Notes: generated by a model from the letters alone, not told the origin. A DNA stretch of 64,000 bases from Epiperipatus broadwayi (GCA_028023455.1 JAQFVV010012499.1:620001-684000), one strand, 5' to 3'. Shown: positions 38,728 through 53,276, numbered from the stretch's first letter. Translations and numbers: made by a program.

Positions 38728-39430
38728 GTGGATGGAGTTGAAGGCAATTCATGAGTTTTATTGAGAGTAATGGATTGTATCATTGAATGCTATTCGGTGT
38801 GGTTACTATTGACCAGGTGGCAGCAAAAATATCTGGGGATACGGTGTTGCTGTTATGGGCCTTGATTTGTTGGAGTTTATTTATGAATGTAGCTGGGTGT
38901 CTTCTTGTATTGTTGCCAATGGTGAAAATGCAGCATGCGCACCAGAAGGCATACAGAGTGAAAGTTGTTACAAATCCTGTGGTGGAAAGGTTAGATTCTG
39001 ATAGGGATGAATTAGCTATTGTGTAGATACAACATTTAGCATGATATTCCTGATTTGGTTAAGGGCTTAACACTGTGAAAGAGATGTTGTTGAGTTTCCT
39101 CTTCTGCATTATATAAGGTGCAGAATGGATTTATATTTTTATATAGATGGCAATACTGGAGAAATGTTGGCATGTATATAGGTTAAGATGAACTAGGAAA
39201 TTGAAAAAATTAGGCTCTAGAAACCATCTTTTGAAGGAGTGGAGTAGCTGGTAATTATTGATACTAAGCATGAGAAAATTTTTTGTTGGCCTCTGGGTAT
39301 AGCATGTCATATGTTTGCTAGTATGTGTATTTATTAGTTATGGAGAATGTTGATCAGTTGGATTCTAATAGGATTGATTAGTAAAGAGTGGAAAGAAATG
39401 AAGCTGATATAGGAGATCTATCCTTTTAAC
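38728..39430 (-). pseudogene. LINE C-terminal and 3' end remnant
   Basis: The minus-strand translation across frames includes NPFCTLYNAEEETQQHLFHS (about 39065-39125), matching the C-x2-C-x(n)-E-x-x-x-H-L-x-x-C motif that ends the ORF2 of many LINEs. Flanking Trp and aromatic residues fit the same region. An AATAAA (CTCAATAAAACTC, near 38765) follows before the ATT-rich tail. The plus-strand open frame at 38787-39026 lies opposite this coding remnant. It is a 5'-truncated copy; the clade is not resolved. Confidence 0.55.
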
Positions 39431-42169
39431 TCTGCTGCTATTCATTATTATTTACATAATAAAGCTTACTTTGCATATCATATGAAAACTTTGCAGTATG
39501 ATAACATGACAGCTGATTGATATACTTTACAATGCTTGAATAGAAAAAAAAAATTTCAGATAGCCGATCAATTGCTGACCTGGTTAACAATCCACGACTG
39601 TCTCAATAATTGAGTATTTTGATGTTCTTAGATGAAATTAAAATAACAGAAAACAGATCAAATCTTTTCCACTGTTTTTTTTTATAAATTGGTGTTAGTG
39701 AAGCCTTAGCTGCAGAAAGTTTTTTTAAATCCATTTGTATTGTTATTGTTTTAACTGGCGTTACTTTTAATCTGAGGATAAAATTCTATATGACTGAGAC
39801 TTACTTAAATGACTAAAATTATCCAAGTGATTTTAAGATTTTTTTCCCAGATAGTTAATCTAGTAAGATTTTTACAGTAAATGGTAAAAGGTTTATGCTA
39901 TTTATAGTTCAAAAGTAAAATAAAATCAGTAAAAATTATAATATATTGTCAGTATTATCTGTTTTCTAGAATATAATTTTTGCAGACAAGTACTGAATAT
40001 ATGTAAATGTATTGAAATGAACCTATCTATTATTCAATTCAATAAACAAAAAAAAAAGAGTTAAAATATATTCAGTTATGTTTATTCCACATAAAAACTT
40101 TTTTTTTATATAAATGTTCAGACTAATTTAATATATCATTAATTAAAACTAAATCATTTATTATTATTATTATATATTTCATGATTTTATTTAAAATCCT
40201 TAGATTTTTCTAAGCATAATGATCATGCTTTTTTTAAAAAAATATTCATCAGTGTATAACATTAATCATTCCAAAATTGAGCATGGCAATGAAAAAGATT
40301 GGGCTACATATAATCTTATGTTTTGATTAATTAACAAAATGCTTTTTTAAATCTATAAGTTCTAAAGAGGATTATAATGAATATTTTTCACTTAAGAAAA
40401 TATACTTTCATATTCTCAATGATGAGAAACTTAACAATAATCAAAGTAGATTAATTGCTAGTCACAATGATATTAAGTATTGTTTGGTTCTAAAAAAGTT
40501 TTTAATGTTGAGATTATGCAGAGTTGATTTATTCGAGTCGTAAGCAGAAAGATACTTAAAATCAATTCAGAAAAGTCATTCTGAAGTAAAAATAAATATT
40601 TGAAAGCTCTAAAATCATAGATTTATTCAGTAACAATGTAATAGTGAGGATGATGATAGGCTCTTCAGCAATGACAGATTGGTGGACTAAAAATCAATGA
40701 ATTTCAATTTAATCCATTACTTCTGGCTATCAAATGTCATATGACTTCCAAATAACAAAACTTTTGATTATTTACTTTAGTGAAGATAATTATAAACAGT
40801 TTTTCTATGCTAACAACTCTGAAATTGTCAAGATAAGTATCAAAATCAAAAGTAAATATAAAACATATAAATACACAGTTAATGTAATATTCTTAAAAAA
40901 AATTACAAATATAACTTTTTAAGTTTTTCAAACTATTTATTTATAGCACTGAGAATGTACAATAATGTCGATGGAAAACTAACTGAATGCATATATTAAC
41001 AATTTACACATTTTATCAAATATTTAAAGAGCACTCACTTTTTAGCACTAATGGTAAATTATTAACTGGTCAAAAATGATTCACTTTTATGTCTCTTCTA
41101 TACTATTTTATGGTTAGAAATATCAGTCATAAGTACTCAAAGGGATGAAACTTTCTATTAGTGCTGATCTTCACATTTATTATGTAAATTCTATTATTTT
41201 TAATAATTACATAAAGAACAATGGCTATTAAATGTGCAGAGCTGAGAATATATATTATTTTTGACAGTACTCATTCTGAATGAATGTACTATAATGATGC
41301 ACACAAATCTGGCTTGCAAAAAATATTTTTAAAAAATCATAAAGAATGTCCCCTTTCCTATATATCAAAGCTAATTTATTAGTTCTACGGGATCTATGTT
41401 GCCAAATAAATAATAAATCAGTCATTGATACTCAAAAAAAAAAACTTTATATTAGTGGCAATCTTCACAAAGTTCTAGTTATTGCAATTATATAAACAAC
41501 AGCTAATAAATATGTACTGCTCAGAATAAAAAAAAAATTATGGAGAAGCCAATTTCAAATGCATATCTTTTATAAAGATTACCAGTAATATAGAATTTTA
41601 CTTTTTGATTATTAATGATTTATTTACTATCCATATAAAAATGTAGAAGTTAAATATGATAAAATTGGTATCATTTTCAAGATTGTTCAAATGAATACCA
41701 TAAATCTGTCTTGTAAATTGTTATTATTGTTTGCACATTCAAAGATAGTTTATCCATAAATTGTATTATATATTCTCTGTTTATCTCCAGTGTTATTAAA
41801 ATTTATATCTTAAAAACCCTATCAAAACTGTCAAATATTTTGGTAAATAATATTAATGGAAAATTTTAACTCTTCAAGTATTAAATATTGATTTGTGTGG
41901 AAGTTAAAGAAAATAGATCATTTATTGTTTAACTTACAAATCAGAAATGTTATGAGAAAGTGACACGATTATTAAAGTGATTTTGATAAGCTATGCTTGT
42001 GACAATATGCACATTCCTAGTTTTTCTAAAATTACTATACTCTGCAATAAATTTAAATATCAATCTATTCAAGTTATTTTTCTTGTTAAATATAATTTTT
42101 AAATTAAAGAGTAACCTACTTCCCTTAGTGGAGGTTTTTATGTTTGAATCAAAATAACAGAATCACTAC
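39431..42169. other. AT-rich stretch without recognisable genes
   Basis: No domain-bearing frame is seen. The open frame at 40734-40922 is Lys/Ile/Asn rich and looks like chance. Confidence 0.5.
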
Positions 42170-42206
42170 ACACACACACACACACACATACACACACACA
42201 CATATA
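42170..42206. repeat. (CA)n microsatellite
   Basis: Imperfect CA run with two TA interruptions. Confidence 0.9.
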
Positions 42207-42339
42207 CAAACATGATGGAAGATGGAAAATATCATAATATTTTAGCATGATGATTAAGTGTGTAATAATATATAATAATGTATAGCCAAGTAGTTCTCAA
42301 GATGTTTTGTAAAGATAATATATTGACTTAGCAGAAACT

Positions 42340-42805
42340 ACATATTCCCTGGCTGCAGAAAGAAGTTTGCTATTAACTGAAAGGAGACCCTTTGATTCCT
42401 CTTGGAGGCCTTAAAGGAACTGAGCAGGGCAAATTCCTAATGTCCACTCCATACATTCTTGTCGTTGCAGCTGTTATTACTATGTGATTATTCATATAGT
42501 ATACGAACATGGATGGGCTGCTCACCAACACGCATTCGCCAGCGTGGTGAGTTTATTGGCTTTTTACCTCTGAGTTTAAGATCAAGAAACACCATGGTCT
42601 TTCTTCTCAGTGCCTGATAAGGGAGAATGAATGTTTGTGTAAATGATAAATATTTTTCCAATACATATATACAATTATGACAGACAAAAATAAAGCATGG
42701 CCCTTATTCCCAGGAGGCTGTAAAGTCACCAACTAAGGCAACGGTTGGTGGCCGAAGGCGGAGGGTGCTAAGAATCCCCTGATTGTGGACCCAGGCTGCC
42801 ATTTG
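42340..42805 (+). promoter_or_regulatory. Probable 5' leader of the RTE element
   Basis: A less AT-rich block lies directly upstream of the RTE coding region. Its last part has an inverted pair, CCAACTAAGGCAACGGTTGG (42730-42749), able to form a hairpin. GGTGGCCGAAGGCGG follows, and then two ATG codons at 42806 and 42809. RTE-type elements usually have a short leader with an internal promoter. The upstream limit is uncertain because the other two copies are 5'-truncated. Confidence 0.45.
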
Positions 42806-45635
42806 ATGATGACTTTTTATTTAAGTACTTACAACTGCAGATCACTTTCAAGTGAAGGAAGATTGAAAGAATTAGAAGAAGAACTGTCTTATATTAAATG
42901 GGACATTATTGGCCTTTGTGAAGTTAGAAGAAAAGGAGAAGAAACAATTGATTTAAAAAGTGGACATATACTCTATTATAAAGGCACACATATTGGAAAT
43001 ACAAGTGGAGTAGTATTCATTATAAATAAAATGTGGCAGAACAATATTGTGGAGATTGATGGTGTATCGGACAGAGTGGCAAGATTAGTTATACAACTTA
43101 ATAGCAGATACCAAATACAGATAATTCAGGTTTATGCCCCAACTAGTTCTCATAGTGCCTGAAGTAGTAGAAGATTTTTATATGGATGTACAAAAGGCTT
43201 TTGATCAGAGTAAACAACATTTTAAAATTGTTATGGGAGACTTTAATGCTAGAATTGGTAGACAAATGAAAGATGAAATTGCTGTAGGTAATTTTGGTTA
43301 TGGTAATAGAAATGAGAGAGGACATAGACTTGTGGAGTTTGCAGAAAAAGAAAAACTTTATATTATGAATTCATTTTTTGAGAAAAATGTTAAAAGGAAA
43401 TGGACATGGAAGCATCCAAATGAAGGTACAGCAGAATTGGATTATATTTTGACTAACAGAAAATACATATTTCAAGATTGTAATGTTCTTAATAAATTTA
43501 ACACAGGAAGTGATCATCGATTAGCAAGGTGTAAGTTACGTGTTAATGTAAAACTAGAGAGACAAAAATTATTAAGAAAAACAATATTTACAGTTGATAT
43601 TCCTAATCTTCAGAAACATTCTAATGAATTTAAATTAGAACTTAGAAATAGGTTTCAAGTGTGAGGAGATTTTGAACATGATTCAGATTTGAATGAAATT
43701 AATATGAAAATAACTGATACACTTTTAAAAACTGCAACAAACATAGCTGGTAGAAAAAAGCAGCAATTGACTAATAAAATTTCTACTGAGACTAGAGAAT
43801 TTATGAAGAAAAGAAGGAATATGAAGGTATACAAAAATGATGTATTAAAAAGAATTGAATATCTCGAATTTTGTAAAATGGTACGGAAAAGAGTTGAAAG
43901 TGATGTAAGAAAGTATAACTGTGAAATAGCAAGGAAAGCTGTAGAAGAAAATAAAAGTCTCAAAAATGTTAAACAACATTTTGGTATTGGTAGGAAATTT
44001 ATATCTGCAATAAGGAAAAAAGATGGAATTATTACTAAAAAGAGAGATGACATCATGAAATTGGTAGAAGATTTTTATCAAGAATTATATAGTAATAAAG
44101 AACAAGTACCTCCTATATCTATTACATCTTCTGAATTGCCCAGAATTTTAAATGAAGAAGTGAGTCATGCAATTAAGTGTATGAAGAAAGGAAAGGCTCC
44201 AGGAAATGATGGAATTATAATTGATATATTAAAAGAAGCAGGTGAAGAAATAGAAACAATTTTAGCAAAGTTATATACTAAATGTCTAAATGATAAAGAT
44301 GTACCAGAAGATTGGAAGAATGCAGTAATAATATTAATATTTAAAAAAGGTGATAAAGAAGATATTAGGAATTACAGACCTATCAGCCTTTTATCAGTTT
44401 TATATAAAATTTTTACCAAGATAATTACAACTCGTCTACAGAGAATTTTGGATTTCCACCAACCAAGAGAACAAGCTGGATTTAAAAGTGGTTTTAGTAC
44501 AATAGATCATATCCAGGTATTGAGAGAAGTCATAGAAAGGACAAACGAATATGAGTTGTCATTATGTTTTGGATTTGTAGATTATGAAAAGGCATTTGAT
44601 TCTATACACATTTCTTCAGTGATTAAAGCATTGGATCATCAAGGTATAGATTCAGGATATTGTCATATTTTAAAGAATATTTATAAAAATGCAACAGCAA
44701 CACTTAGATTACATAATGATACTGGAAAAATCAACACTGAGAAAGGTGTAAGACAAGGTGACTCCATATCTCCAAAACTCTTTACAACAGTGCTGCAAGA
44801 AGTATTTTGTGGATTAAAATGGGAAACTAAAGGAGTGAAAGTAAATGGAGAGTATTTAAGTCATTTAGATTTTGCAGATGATGTAGTTGTTTTTGCAAAT
44901 AATGCTTCAGAGCTGCAGGAAATGTTGCAGGAGTTAGCAGATGAAAGTAGAAAAGTAGGACTAAAGATAAATGTTAAAAAGACTCAAGTAATGTTTAATC
45001 AATTTGCTCAAAATATGAAAATAAAGATTGATTATGAAGAATTAGAAGAAGTTAACAGTTACAAATACCTTGGTCAGATTATTAATACAGATGGAAACAT
45101 ATTGGAGGAAATTAATCATAGAATTAAACTTGGTTGGAGTGCTTTTGGTAGAAATAACTTGTTACTAAAAGGAGATATGCCTATGTGTTTGAAAAGGATG
45201 GTTTTTAACAAATGTGTTTTACCAGTTCTTACTTATGGATCTGAGACTTAGACACTTAATAGAAGAGCAATACAGAGACTTCAGACCACTCAAAGGAGTA
45301 TGGAGAGATGTATGTTGGGAGTAACAAGAAGAGATCGAAAATGCAATGTATGGGTAAGACAACAAACAGGTGTTACTGACCTTATTGAAAAAATTAAAAG
45401 ATTGAAATGGAGTTGGGCTGGACATATTGCTAGAAGAGATGATAATAGATAGACAATTGAAATTTTAAACTGGATTCCAAGAGATTGTAAAAGACCCAGA
45501 AAGAGACCACATGTGAGATGGATGGATGAAATAAGAAAATGTGCAGGGGTGTTGTGGAGAAGAGAAGCTAAAGATCAGAGAAGATGGATTAAACTTGGAG
45601 AGACCTTCATCCTGCAGTGGATTGATAATGGTTGA
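42806..45635 (+). pseudogene. Nearly full-length RTE-type LINE (endonuclease-reverse transcriptase)
   Basis: This is a single-ORF element of about 940 codons. The N-terminal endonuclease contains STYNCRSL, GLCEVRR, IIQVYAP, MGDFNARIG, and the final GSDHRLARCKL. A linker follows, then an RT with KAPGNDG, NYRPISLL, VDYEKAFDSI (motif A), GVRQGDSISPKLF (motif B), LDFADDVVVFA (motif C, FADD intact) and YKYLG, and a C-terminal region with GSET and RRDRKCN to a TGA at 45633. Visible lesions are one frameshift near 43140, TGA at 43662, TAG at 45249 and TAG at 45450; both TAGs stand where Trp is expected. All known catalytic motifs are readable, so it is the youngest LINE in the window. It could be a member of a recently active family. 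Confidence 0.92.
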
Positions 45636-48600
45636 TGATGATAATGACATATTCCCTCTTATACAAAAGTATTTTCTGTATGATTCTCTGCTTTTTTTCA
45701 TCAAAGTTTCAATTTTAATTGTAATAATAAAATTGCTTTTTTACTGCAAGTATATTCCCACACTTCAATTATATGCACATAAATTTTAATTCCAATATTT
45801 TTATACACATCAGTACAAATATAAAAATATAAGTATTAAAATATGCAATCACCTTGAAATTGAGAAATCAGTGTTAGAATTTGGAATAAAGACATTGATG
45901 GATATATAATTCTAATACTTTATAAAGTCATAATAAATCACTTTTTGATGAAGATGCTTTATTAAGAAAGTGTCTGTGATTAAGGTAGTCTACATACAGA
46001 TGTTTTCTTTCCATTTTATGTTGAAGAACTTAAAACTTGACTATCTCATAAAATCTGATTAGGCCATTTATACCTGGAAAATTTTTCACTTATTTACTTA
46101 TTTAAAATATAAAAAATTCCTGCAGAAATTTTAATTAAAAAAAGACACTTTTAAGATCTTCAATGCTGATACTATATCCATAGATTTGATAGTCATTTCC
46201 TATGTAGTTCAAAATTTGAATTTAATCACATTTACATAAGTCAGAGACTGCCATATTGCCTTTATAAAGTATGTGAAAGCAATGACTCATGGATTATCCT
46301 AAATCTATTTCATAACTCCAATACTGTCTTGGAATGTCAAATTTATCTGACTTAATGGTTGGATCTAGAAAATACATTTCTTTTTGGAATTATCTAAGAA
46401 AATCCATTTTATATCACCCTTGATTTGTTGATTGAAAATATTTTTCATTGAATCCTAAAAAGGATATCTTGATTTGAGGCAAGACTCTGTTTTGAATTAG
46501 TGGTATGTGATCTACAAAATGTTTTTTACATAATTTCCCTGAGGCAAATTAATAGATGTAATAATCATAATGGTATGATAAAAATGAGAAGTAGTGGCAA
46601 TAATAATGAAAAAATATTTCATTTTAAATATAAGAACATGAAAGATCTGAAAACCTCTTGAATATAGGTACTGTATATAGCTAAGATCTATCAAGTCAAA
46701 ATCTTGATAATTATAGTAACATTTAATAAAATTATTTTTGGAGGAGAAAAACTTTTAAAAAGATCACAATGAGATCAGAATGACCAAAGTCTATGGTGCT
46801 TAATTTATTATGAGATAAAAAAATATTTTATATTTTTTAAATTTCCAAAGGTATAATTAAAAAGTTAATTATAATAAAAATTGTGTTGTCTATTGATATC
46901 TCTACCAATTTTATCAGAGCTTAGACTACAATATTAGGTCATGAAGATGAGAGAGGGAAAAGGGTTTGTTACATTGTGACAGTGTTCTTACATCAATGTT
47001 ATGAAAAGAGGGAAAATATTTTTATAGCATTTAATACACATGTTGGTATAAATGATAAAGTATGACCCAATTACATGGCTATTATGAATAGTTCGTTTAG
47101 ACAAAAAGTTGTTAGAAAAAAATTTGTAAGTATCCCTTTTAAAGTCAATGATATGGATTAAACCATAATTATGAAAAAAATGTAAAACACATTTATATTA
47201 TGATATGGGTACTATTGCTTAAGAAATCATAGATTAGAAAAAAACCAAATTTTTTGCTTTTTAAAACCTGTTTTATTTTAATTATAATAATTGCAAATAA
47301 TTACATTTAATGCATTAAAAACAGTAATATATCCATTCTATCAATTTATTTAGATTTGAGACAAGATATCCAATTTGATGCATTTAAATGAGGTTTCCGT
47401 GGCCATTAAAACTGAAAGAAGGAATATCCTATTGAAAATTTATGAATATGTAGAGTCACAAATATGTAAAATCTGATTTTAAAAATAGTTCTATTTCCCA
47501 TTTTGTAGATATAAAATTAATAGGAAACAATAAATTAATAATGAGATCTTTCAAGAATTTTATTGAAAAGATTGTTTCTATCTATTGAACAATGGTCAGC
47601 CAGAGATTAAATGTAGTTTTAAGTAGTCAGAAAACATTATGAACTAAAAATAAATGTTATATATTGATAAAAAGAGTTAGTCAAGAAATTTAAGTCAGGT
47701 AATCACAAGATTTTAGTGGACTATTTGAAATTAATTCATTATCAACTGGAGTTTATTATTAAATTAGAAATGTGTTATTGGCATCAAAACATCTTAAACA
47801 TTTGAAACAAAGCCTACCATTAAATAAAAATATATGCTAACCAAACTTAATTTTATATTTTTTATCACATTGTAGCTTGAAGAAGTTTATAGATGGCTTC
47901 ATTTTGATGAGTTTTGAATTTAAGATGATTAGTAAAAAAAATCCAAAATTATATTTATTTGGATCTACAGTATGGTGATAATTGTGATATTCTACAGAAC
48001 ATTCTTAATTTTTAATGCAACTTTATTATACTAATTAATGTTCAGAAAAAATATTTTTGCTACCTAATATTGGAAAAAAAATCTTTACAATTTTTTAGCT
48101 TCATGATTATCTGACTGAGAATGTTAAAAATATATCAACTTGAACACATAAACTGTAATATAAATGCTACTACATTAAACATTTTAAAAAATAAGATATT
48201 TCATTTTATAATTATTTTGTCTTAATTAACTGTACATAAAGATATTCTGTTAGAACTTATTGCCTGGAAGAAAAATGAGTACTTTCTATTAATATAACTC
48301 TAAAAGAATGTGACTTAGAGATATTCTATAATATTATATGAGTATGATGATAAGACCAATTAGTATGGCCTTGATGATAATGATGATAATTTTACATGTG
48401 TAAAAGCATGTCATTGTTAGATTAAGACTTTTGAAACACCCAAAGAGTGACAATCTTACTAAAAAGTATTTTATGACAAACTTAAATTATACTTTTTATA
48501 AAGCAAATAGACCACATTTATATTACACAGATTCTATTAAATATGGTGCCTAAAGGATCAATATTTATAACTTTCATTTGAATGGTATAATAAAAGGTAA

Positions 48601-50811
48601 TATGCAATGGAATCTGCAGTTAGATAAAGAGTTGAAGTGTTTTGGAATAAGATTATTGCAAGTGAATCTAAAAAAAAAAAAAACAATATTAAAAGCTAAT
48701 AAAGAAACAGAATAAAATACCCATGTTTATTGTGAAATAAGTTAACAGATAACATCACAAAATGACAAATAATAGAATATAAGATGTGTAGACTATATAA
48801 GTGAATATACTTTGCAGTTTTGTTTATACATTCATTAATAAAATTAGCTTCTAACATTTTATTTTTAATTATTTTCTGAATTTAAAATCTGATATTAAAA
48901 TAATCATACTCATATATGAATGTTATTAGTGAGAATGTATTTATAAAAACGAAAAATAGCATAAAAGCAAAATAGCATTTTAACAGGCTACTGAGGATAA
49001 ATACTTCATTAACATATTTTTTCAAATTAACAATGAAAAAAAAAAACATTTCTAATTCGGCTAGTTAACATCCTGTTGAAGAAGGCTTTTATTTTTCTAA
49101 AAATAGGAAGATATCCTTTTACTAAAAAGTAAATGGTTAGCTATGCTTGTATGAATCAAGCAATTGAAAAGTCTATATATACTTAAGTCGTTAATATCGT
49201 AATGTGTTTCTTTAAATTTAAAATAGTTTTTCTTTTTTTTAAAAAAACACACAAACAAACATGGTTATTAAAGTTTTTAGTGCAATTTTAATTGTAATAA
49301 TAATATAGACAAATGAATTTAATCATTTCACATAAAATATTTTATCCGATTTTTTAAAAAAATCATCTTGCATTAAATTATTTAATAACGTATTATGTCT
49401 AAATGTAACTACAGTATTATGTTTACATTTAATCACAATATAACATAACAATCTAAAAGACCGCATCATTTTATGATAAAGCTCAGACAATTTGTACTTG
49501 TTAATGTTTACGTCACAACTTTAATTATATAACAATAGACAAAATTGTATTAAACGAGTTATAAAAAATGACAAACTAATAACAATTATACTAATAACCA
49601 AGTGTATTCATAAATATCTATTTCTATATTAAGCGAACTTAGCATCTGATAAAAGAATTTTAAACTATCTTTTTTACACTGCCTGAGCAATCTAACAAAA
49701 GGATTCAAATTTAATATACATATTAAATAATATTATTTATATATGTAGTAATTATTTTTTCCAAGCAAGTGTTAAGTGAACCTTCTCACTTATATTTGCG
49801 GATTGCATCAAGAGCGGTAATTCTCTCTATCATTCAATTTCAGATCTAGTAATCATTGTATTTGATTTCATAAAAACTACATTTGATCTCTTAAGAAATT
49901 ATTGATTACTAGCTTATGATGTACGTAGCACTTTTAATTTCACCTAAAGATTTTTGTCAAAGAGATAATTTTTATTTTTAAATTAATAAACAAATAGCAT
50001 TAACGCTACTAATTATAAAACTGCAGTAATATAAATCAGCCTTGCTGCTAGACATTTGAATTAGAATTAGTTTTTTTTTTTTTAAATCCAGGTGTTTTTT
50101 TAATTAAATAAAGTTTTTTAAAAAATCTTTTTAATTATAAAATGTTAAAATGATAACAAAAAAGTATCACTTTTTAATGCAATCTTTCTAATCAGTGACT
50201 AACTTATTTCCTTTATAAGAAAAAAAAACTTTTTGAAAAGTAAATCTGACTTTTAAGTAAAAGTCAAATTCAATTTTGTAATCTTTTCGCCTGATTCATG
50301 AAGACGAGGAGGGACATTATTTACAAACAACATATTGCAAACACTAACTACTTCTGTTTATCTGCAACTTTTACTTTAAAGATTTCAATGTTAAGAACAA
50401 GCACTTTTTTATCAAGTTGAATTGTGAAAGAATTTTAATATATACAGTAAAGAATAGCTGTATATATATATGGATTGGTGAATGAAAATCAAAATAGAGA
50501 GAATAGTGTAAATAAGTAGAAAAAAAATAAAAGTGGAGATAGAAATACAAAGATATAGAATAAAAACTAGAAATAGAAATAGAAAGATATTATATAAATT
50601 GATAGAGAAATATGGCTAGAAAATGCGTAATATTAAAAAGAATAATAGAAGGGCAGAAATAGAGATAAATGAAAACAGATTACTAAACATATGAATAATG
50701 AAGTAAGTATATAATTTGAGTAGTTCAAAGATTTTTTATTTTGATCATTATTGACATAAATATTATAGAAAATGATAGTGTTCTTTATTTTAATACATCA
50801 ACATCAACAAT
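45636..50811. other. Long AT-rich stretch without recognisable genes
   Basis: No domain, tRNA or clear repeat is seen over about 5 kb. A short TGATGATGATAATG run at the start is the probable 3' tail of the RTE element. Less AT-rich patches near 49790-49830 and 50285-50320 gave no coding signal. Confidence 0.5.
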
Positions 50812-52690
50812 TATCATTCCACTGCAGGATGAAGGTCTCTCCAAGTTCAATCATCTTCTTCAATCTTTAGCTTCTTTTTCCACATCACCCCTGCACACTT
50901 TCTTATTTCATCCATCCATACCACATGTGGTCTCTTTCTGGGTCTTTTACAATCTATTGGAATCCACTTTAAGATTTCAATTGTCCATCTATTATCATCT
51001 CTTCTAGTAATATTCCGAGCCCAACTTTACTTCATTTTTTAAATTTTTTCAATGAGGTCAGTAACACTTGTTTGTTCTCTTAACCATATATTGTGTTTTC
51101 AATCTCTTCTTGTTACTCCCAAAAGGCATCTCTCCGTACTTCTTTGAGTAGCCTGAAGTCTCTGTATTGCTCTTCTATTAAGTACCGAAGTCTCGGATCC
51201 ATAAGAAAGAACTGGTAAAACACACTTATTAAAAACCTTCTTTTTCAAACACATAGGCATATATCCATCTAGTAACAAATTATTTTTACCAAAAGCACTC
51301 CAACTAAGTTTAATTCTATGATTAATTTCATCCATTATATTTTCATTTGTATTAATAATCTAACAAATGTATTTGTAGCTGTTAACTTTTTCTAACTCAT
51401 CATAATCAATCTTTATTTTCATATTTTGAAAAAATCCATTAAACATTACTTTACTCTTTTTAACATTTATCCCTAGTCCTACTTTCCTACTTTCATCTGA
51501 TAACTCCTGCACCATTTCCTGCAGCTCTAAAGCATTATTTGCAAAAACAACTACATTATCTGCAAAATCTAATTGACTTAAATAATCTCCATTTACTTTC
51601 ACTCCTTTAGCTTCACATTTTAATCCACAAAATACTTCTTGCAATACTGCTGAAAAGGTTTTGGAGATATGGAGTCACCCTGTCTTATACCCTTCTCATT
51701 TCTGACTTTCCTAGTATCATTATGTAATTTAATTGGTGCTATTGCATTTTTATAAATATTCTTCAAAATATGACAATATCTTGGATCAATACCTTGATGA
51801 TTCAATGCTTTAATCATGGAAAAAATGTTTATAGAATCAAATGCCTTTTCATAATCTAAAATCCAAAGCATAATGGTAATTCATATTCATTTGTCCTTTC
51901 TATAACTTCCCTCAATATCTGGATATGATTTGCTATACTAAAATCACTTTTAAATCCAGCTTGTTCTTTTGGTTGGTGGAAATCCAATGTTCTATGTAAA
52001 TAAGTTGTAATTATCTTGTTACAAAATTTGTATAAAAGGCTGGCAGGTGTGTAATTTCTAATATCTTGTTTATCACCCTTTTTTTCAATATTAATACTGC
52101 ATTCTTTCAATCATCTGGTATATCTTCATCATTTAGACATTTGGTATATAACTTTGCTAAAAATAATTCTATTTCTTCACCTCCTTCTTTTAATATATCA
52201 ATTATAATTCCATTGTTACCTGGAGCCTTTCTTTTCTTTATAAATTTAGTTGCATGTCTCACTTCTTTATTCAAAATTCTGGGCAATTCAGAAGATATAA
52301 TAAATATAGGAGGTACTTATTCTTTATTACTATATAGTTTTTGATAGAAGTCTTCTATTCATTTCATGAGGTCATCTCTCATTTTAGTAATAATTACATC
52401 TTTTTTTCTTATTGCAGATATAAATTTTTTACCAATACCAAAATTTTGTTTTATACTCTTGACACTTTTGTTCTCTTCTACAGCTTTCCTTGCTAATTCA
52501 CAGTTATAATTTCTTATATCATTTTCAACTCTTTTCCATACCATTTTGAGATATTCAATCCTTTTTAATGCATCATTTTTGTCTATCTTCATATTCCTAC
52601 TTTTCTTTATAAGTTTTCTAATCACAGTATAGATTTTATTGGCCAATTGCTGTTTTTTTTACCAGCTATCTTTGTTGCAATTTTTAATAT
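50812..52690 (-). pseudogene. 5'-truncated RTE-type LINE on the minus strand
   Basis: This is the same family as 42806-45635, which it matches from about 43720 to the 3' end. Readable pieces on the minus strand are the linker (52646-52359), NYTPASLLYKF, GFKSDFSIANHIQ, LDYEKAFDSI, GIRQGDSISPK, QLDFADNVVVFA (motif C altered to FADN), YGSET, and the end CATCCTGCAGTGG near 50818-50840. Stops and shifts divide it into five open pieces. Loss of the second catalytic Asp and the frame breaks show it is dead. Trp codons lost in the longer copy are also damaged or replaced here in places. Confidence 0.9.
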
Positions 52691-53253
52691 ATATATATGC
52701 TAATGGCAAAGTGTGAAAAACAAGCATTGTATAGAATGGGCATTATAAAAATGACAAATGATTTTTTGGCAAAATATGAAAAAGGCTTTTATTGAAAAGA
52801 TACAAATGAAAATGTAAGATATATAAAGTATAAGATTCAGGATTTTTTACTTAAAGAAAAAAAGACCAGTTGTGGAATTACTTATTGCTGCAAGATAGAC
52901 TGAAATGGTATTTTAAATTGCACATAACTGCCTTTTTAAATATGAACATTGCATAGCGTTACCAACCTGCTTTTGATTAATCCATAACCATGTTTTTATT
53001 TGGATAATTTATATTTTGTTAAGACTAGTCCAAAATAAAATTAATTGCAAATGAGAACGTGTTTAATAAGGCAAAAATATTACTTCGCCTTTATCATCAA
53101 TTACAATATTAGAGGTTTCAGTTATTCCTGATTGGAAAAAAAATAAATTAAATAAAAAAATAATAATTAAAATTAATAATAAAGAATAAAATTAAAGTAT
53201 TCTATCTTTTTTTAATTTTGTCACTGGCATATAGTGGGTACAATATACACATA

Positions 53254-53276
53254 CACACACACATATATATATATAT
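53254..53276. repeat. (CA)n(TA)n microsatellite
   Basis: CACACACACACATATATATATA type run. Confidence 0.85.

Noticed and set aside
38484-38783. Hydrophobic Ile/Leu/Cys frames resembling membrane proteins
   Set aside because: Products of the compound AAT/AAC microsatellite next to a LINE 3' end.
38787-39026. 79-codon plus-strand frame with hydrophobic segments that looks like a small membrane protein
   Set aside because: The minus strand of the same region carries a LINE C-terminal Cys/His motif, so this frame is more likely the antisense of a LINE remnant.
43143-44081. Minus-strand Phe/Ser/Leu-rich frames opposite the RTE coding region
   Set aside because: They are shadows of the plus-strand endonuclease-RT, which has clear motifs.
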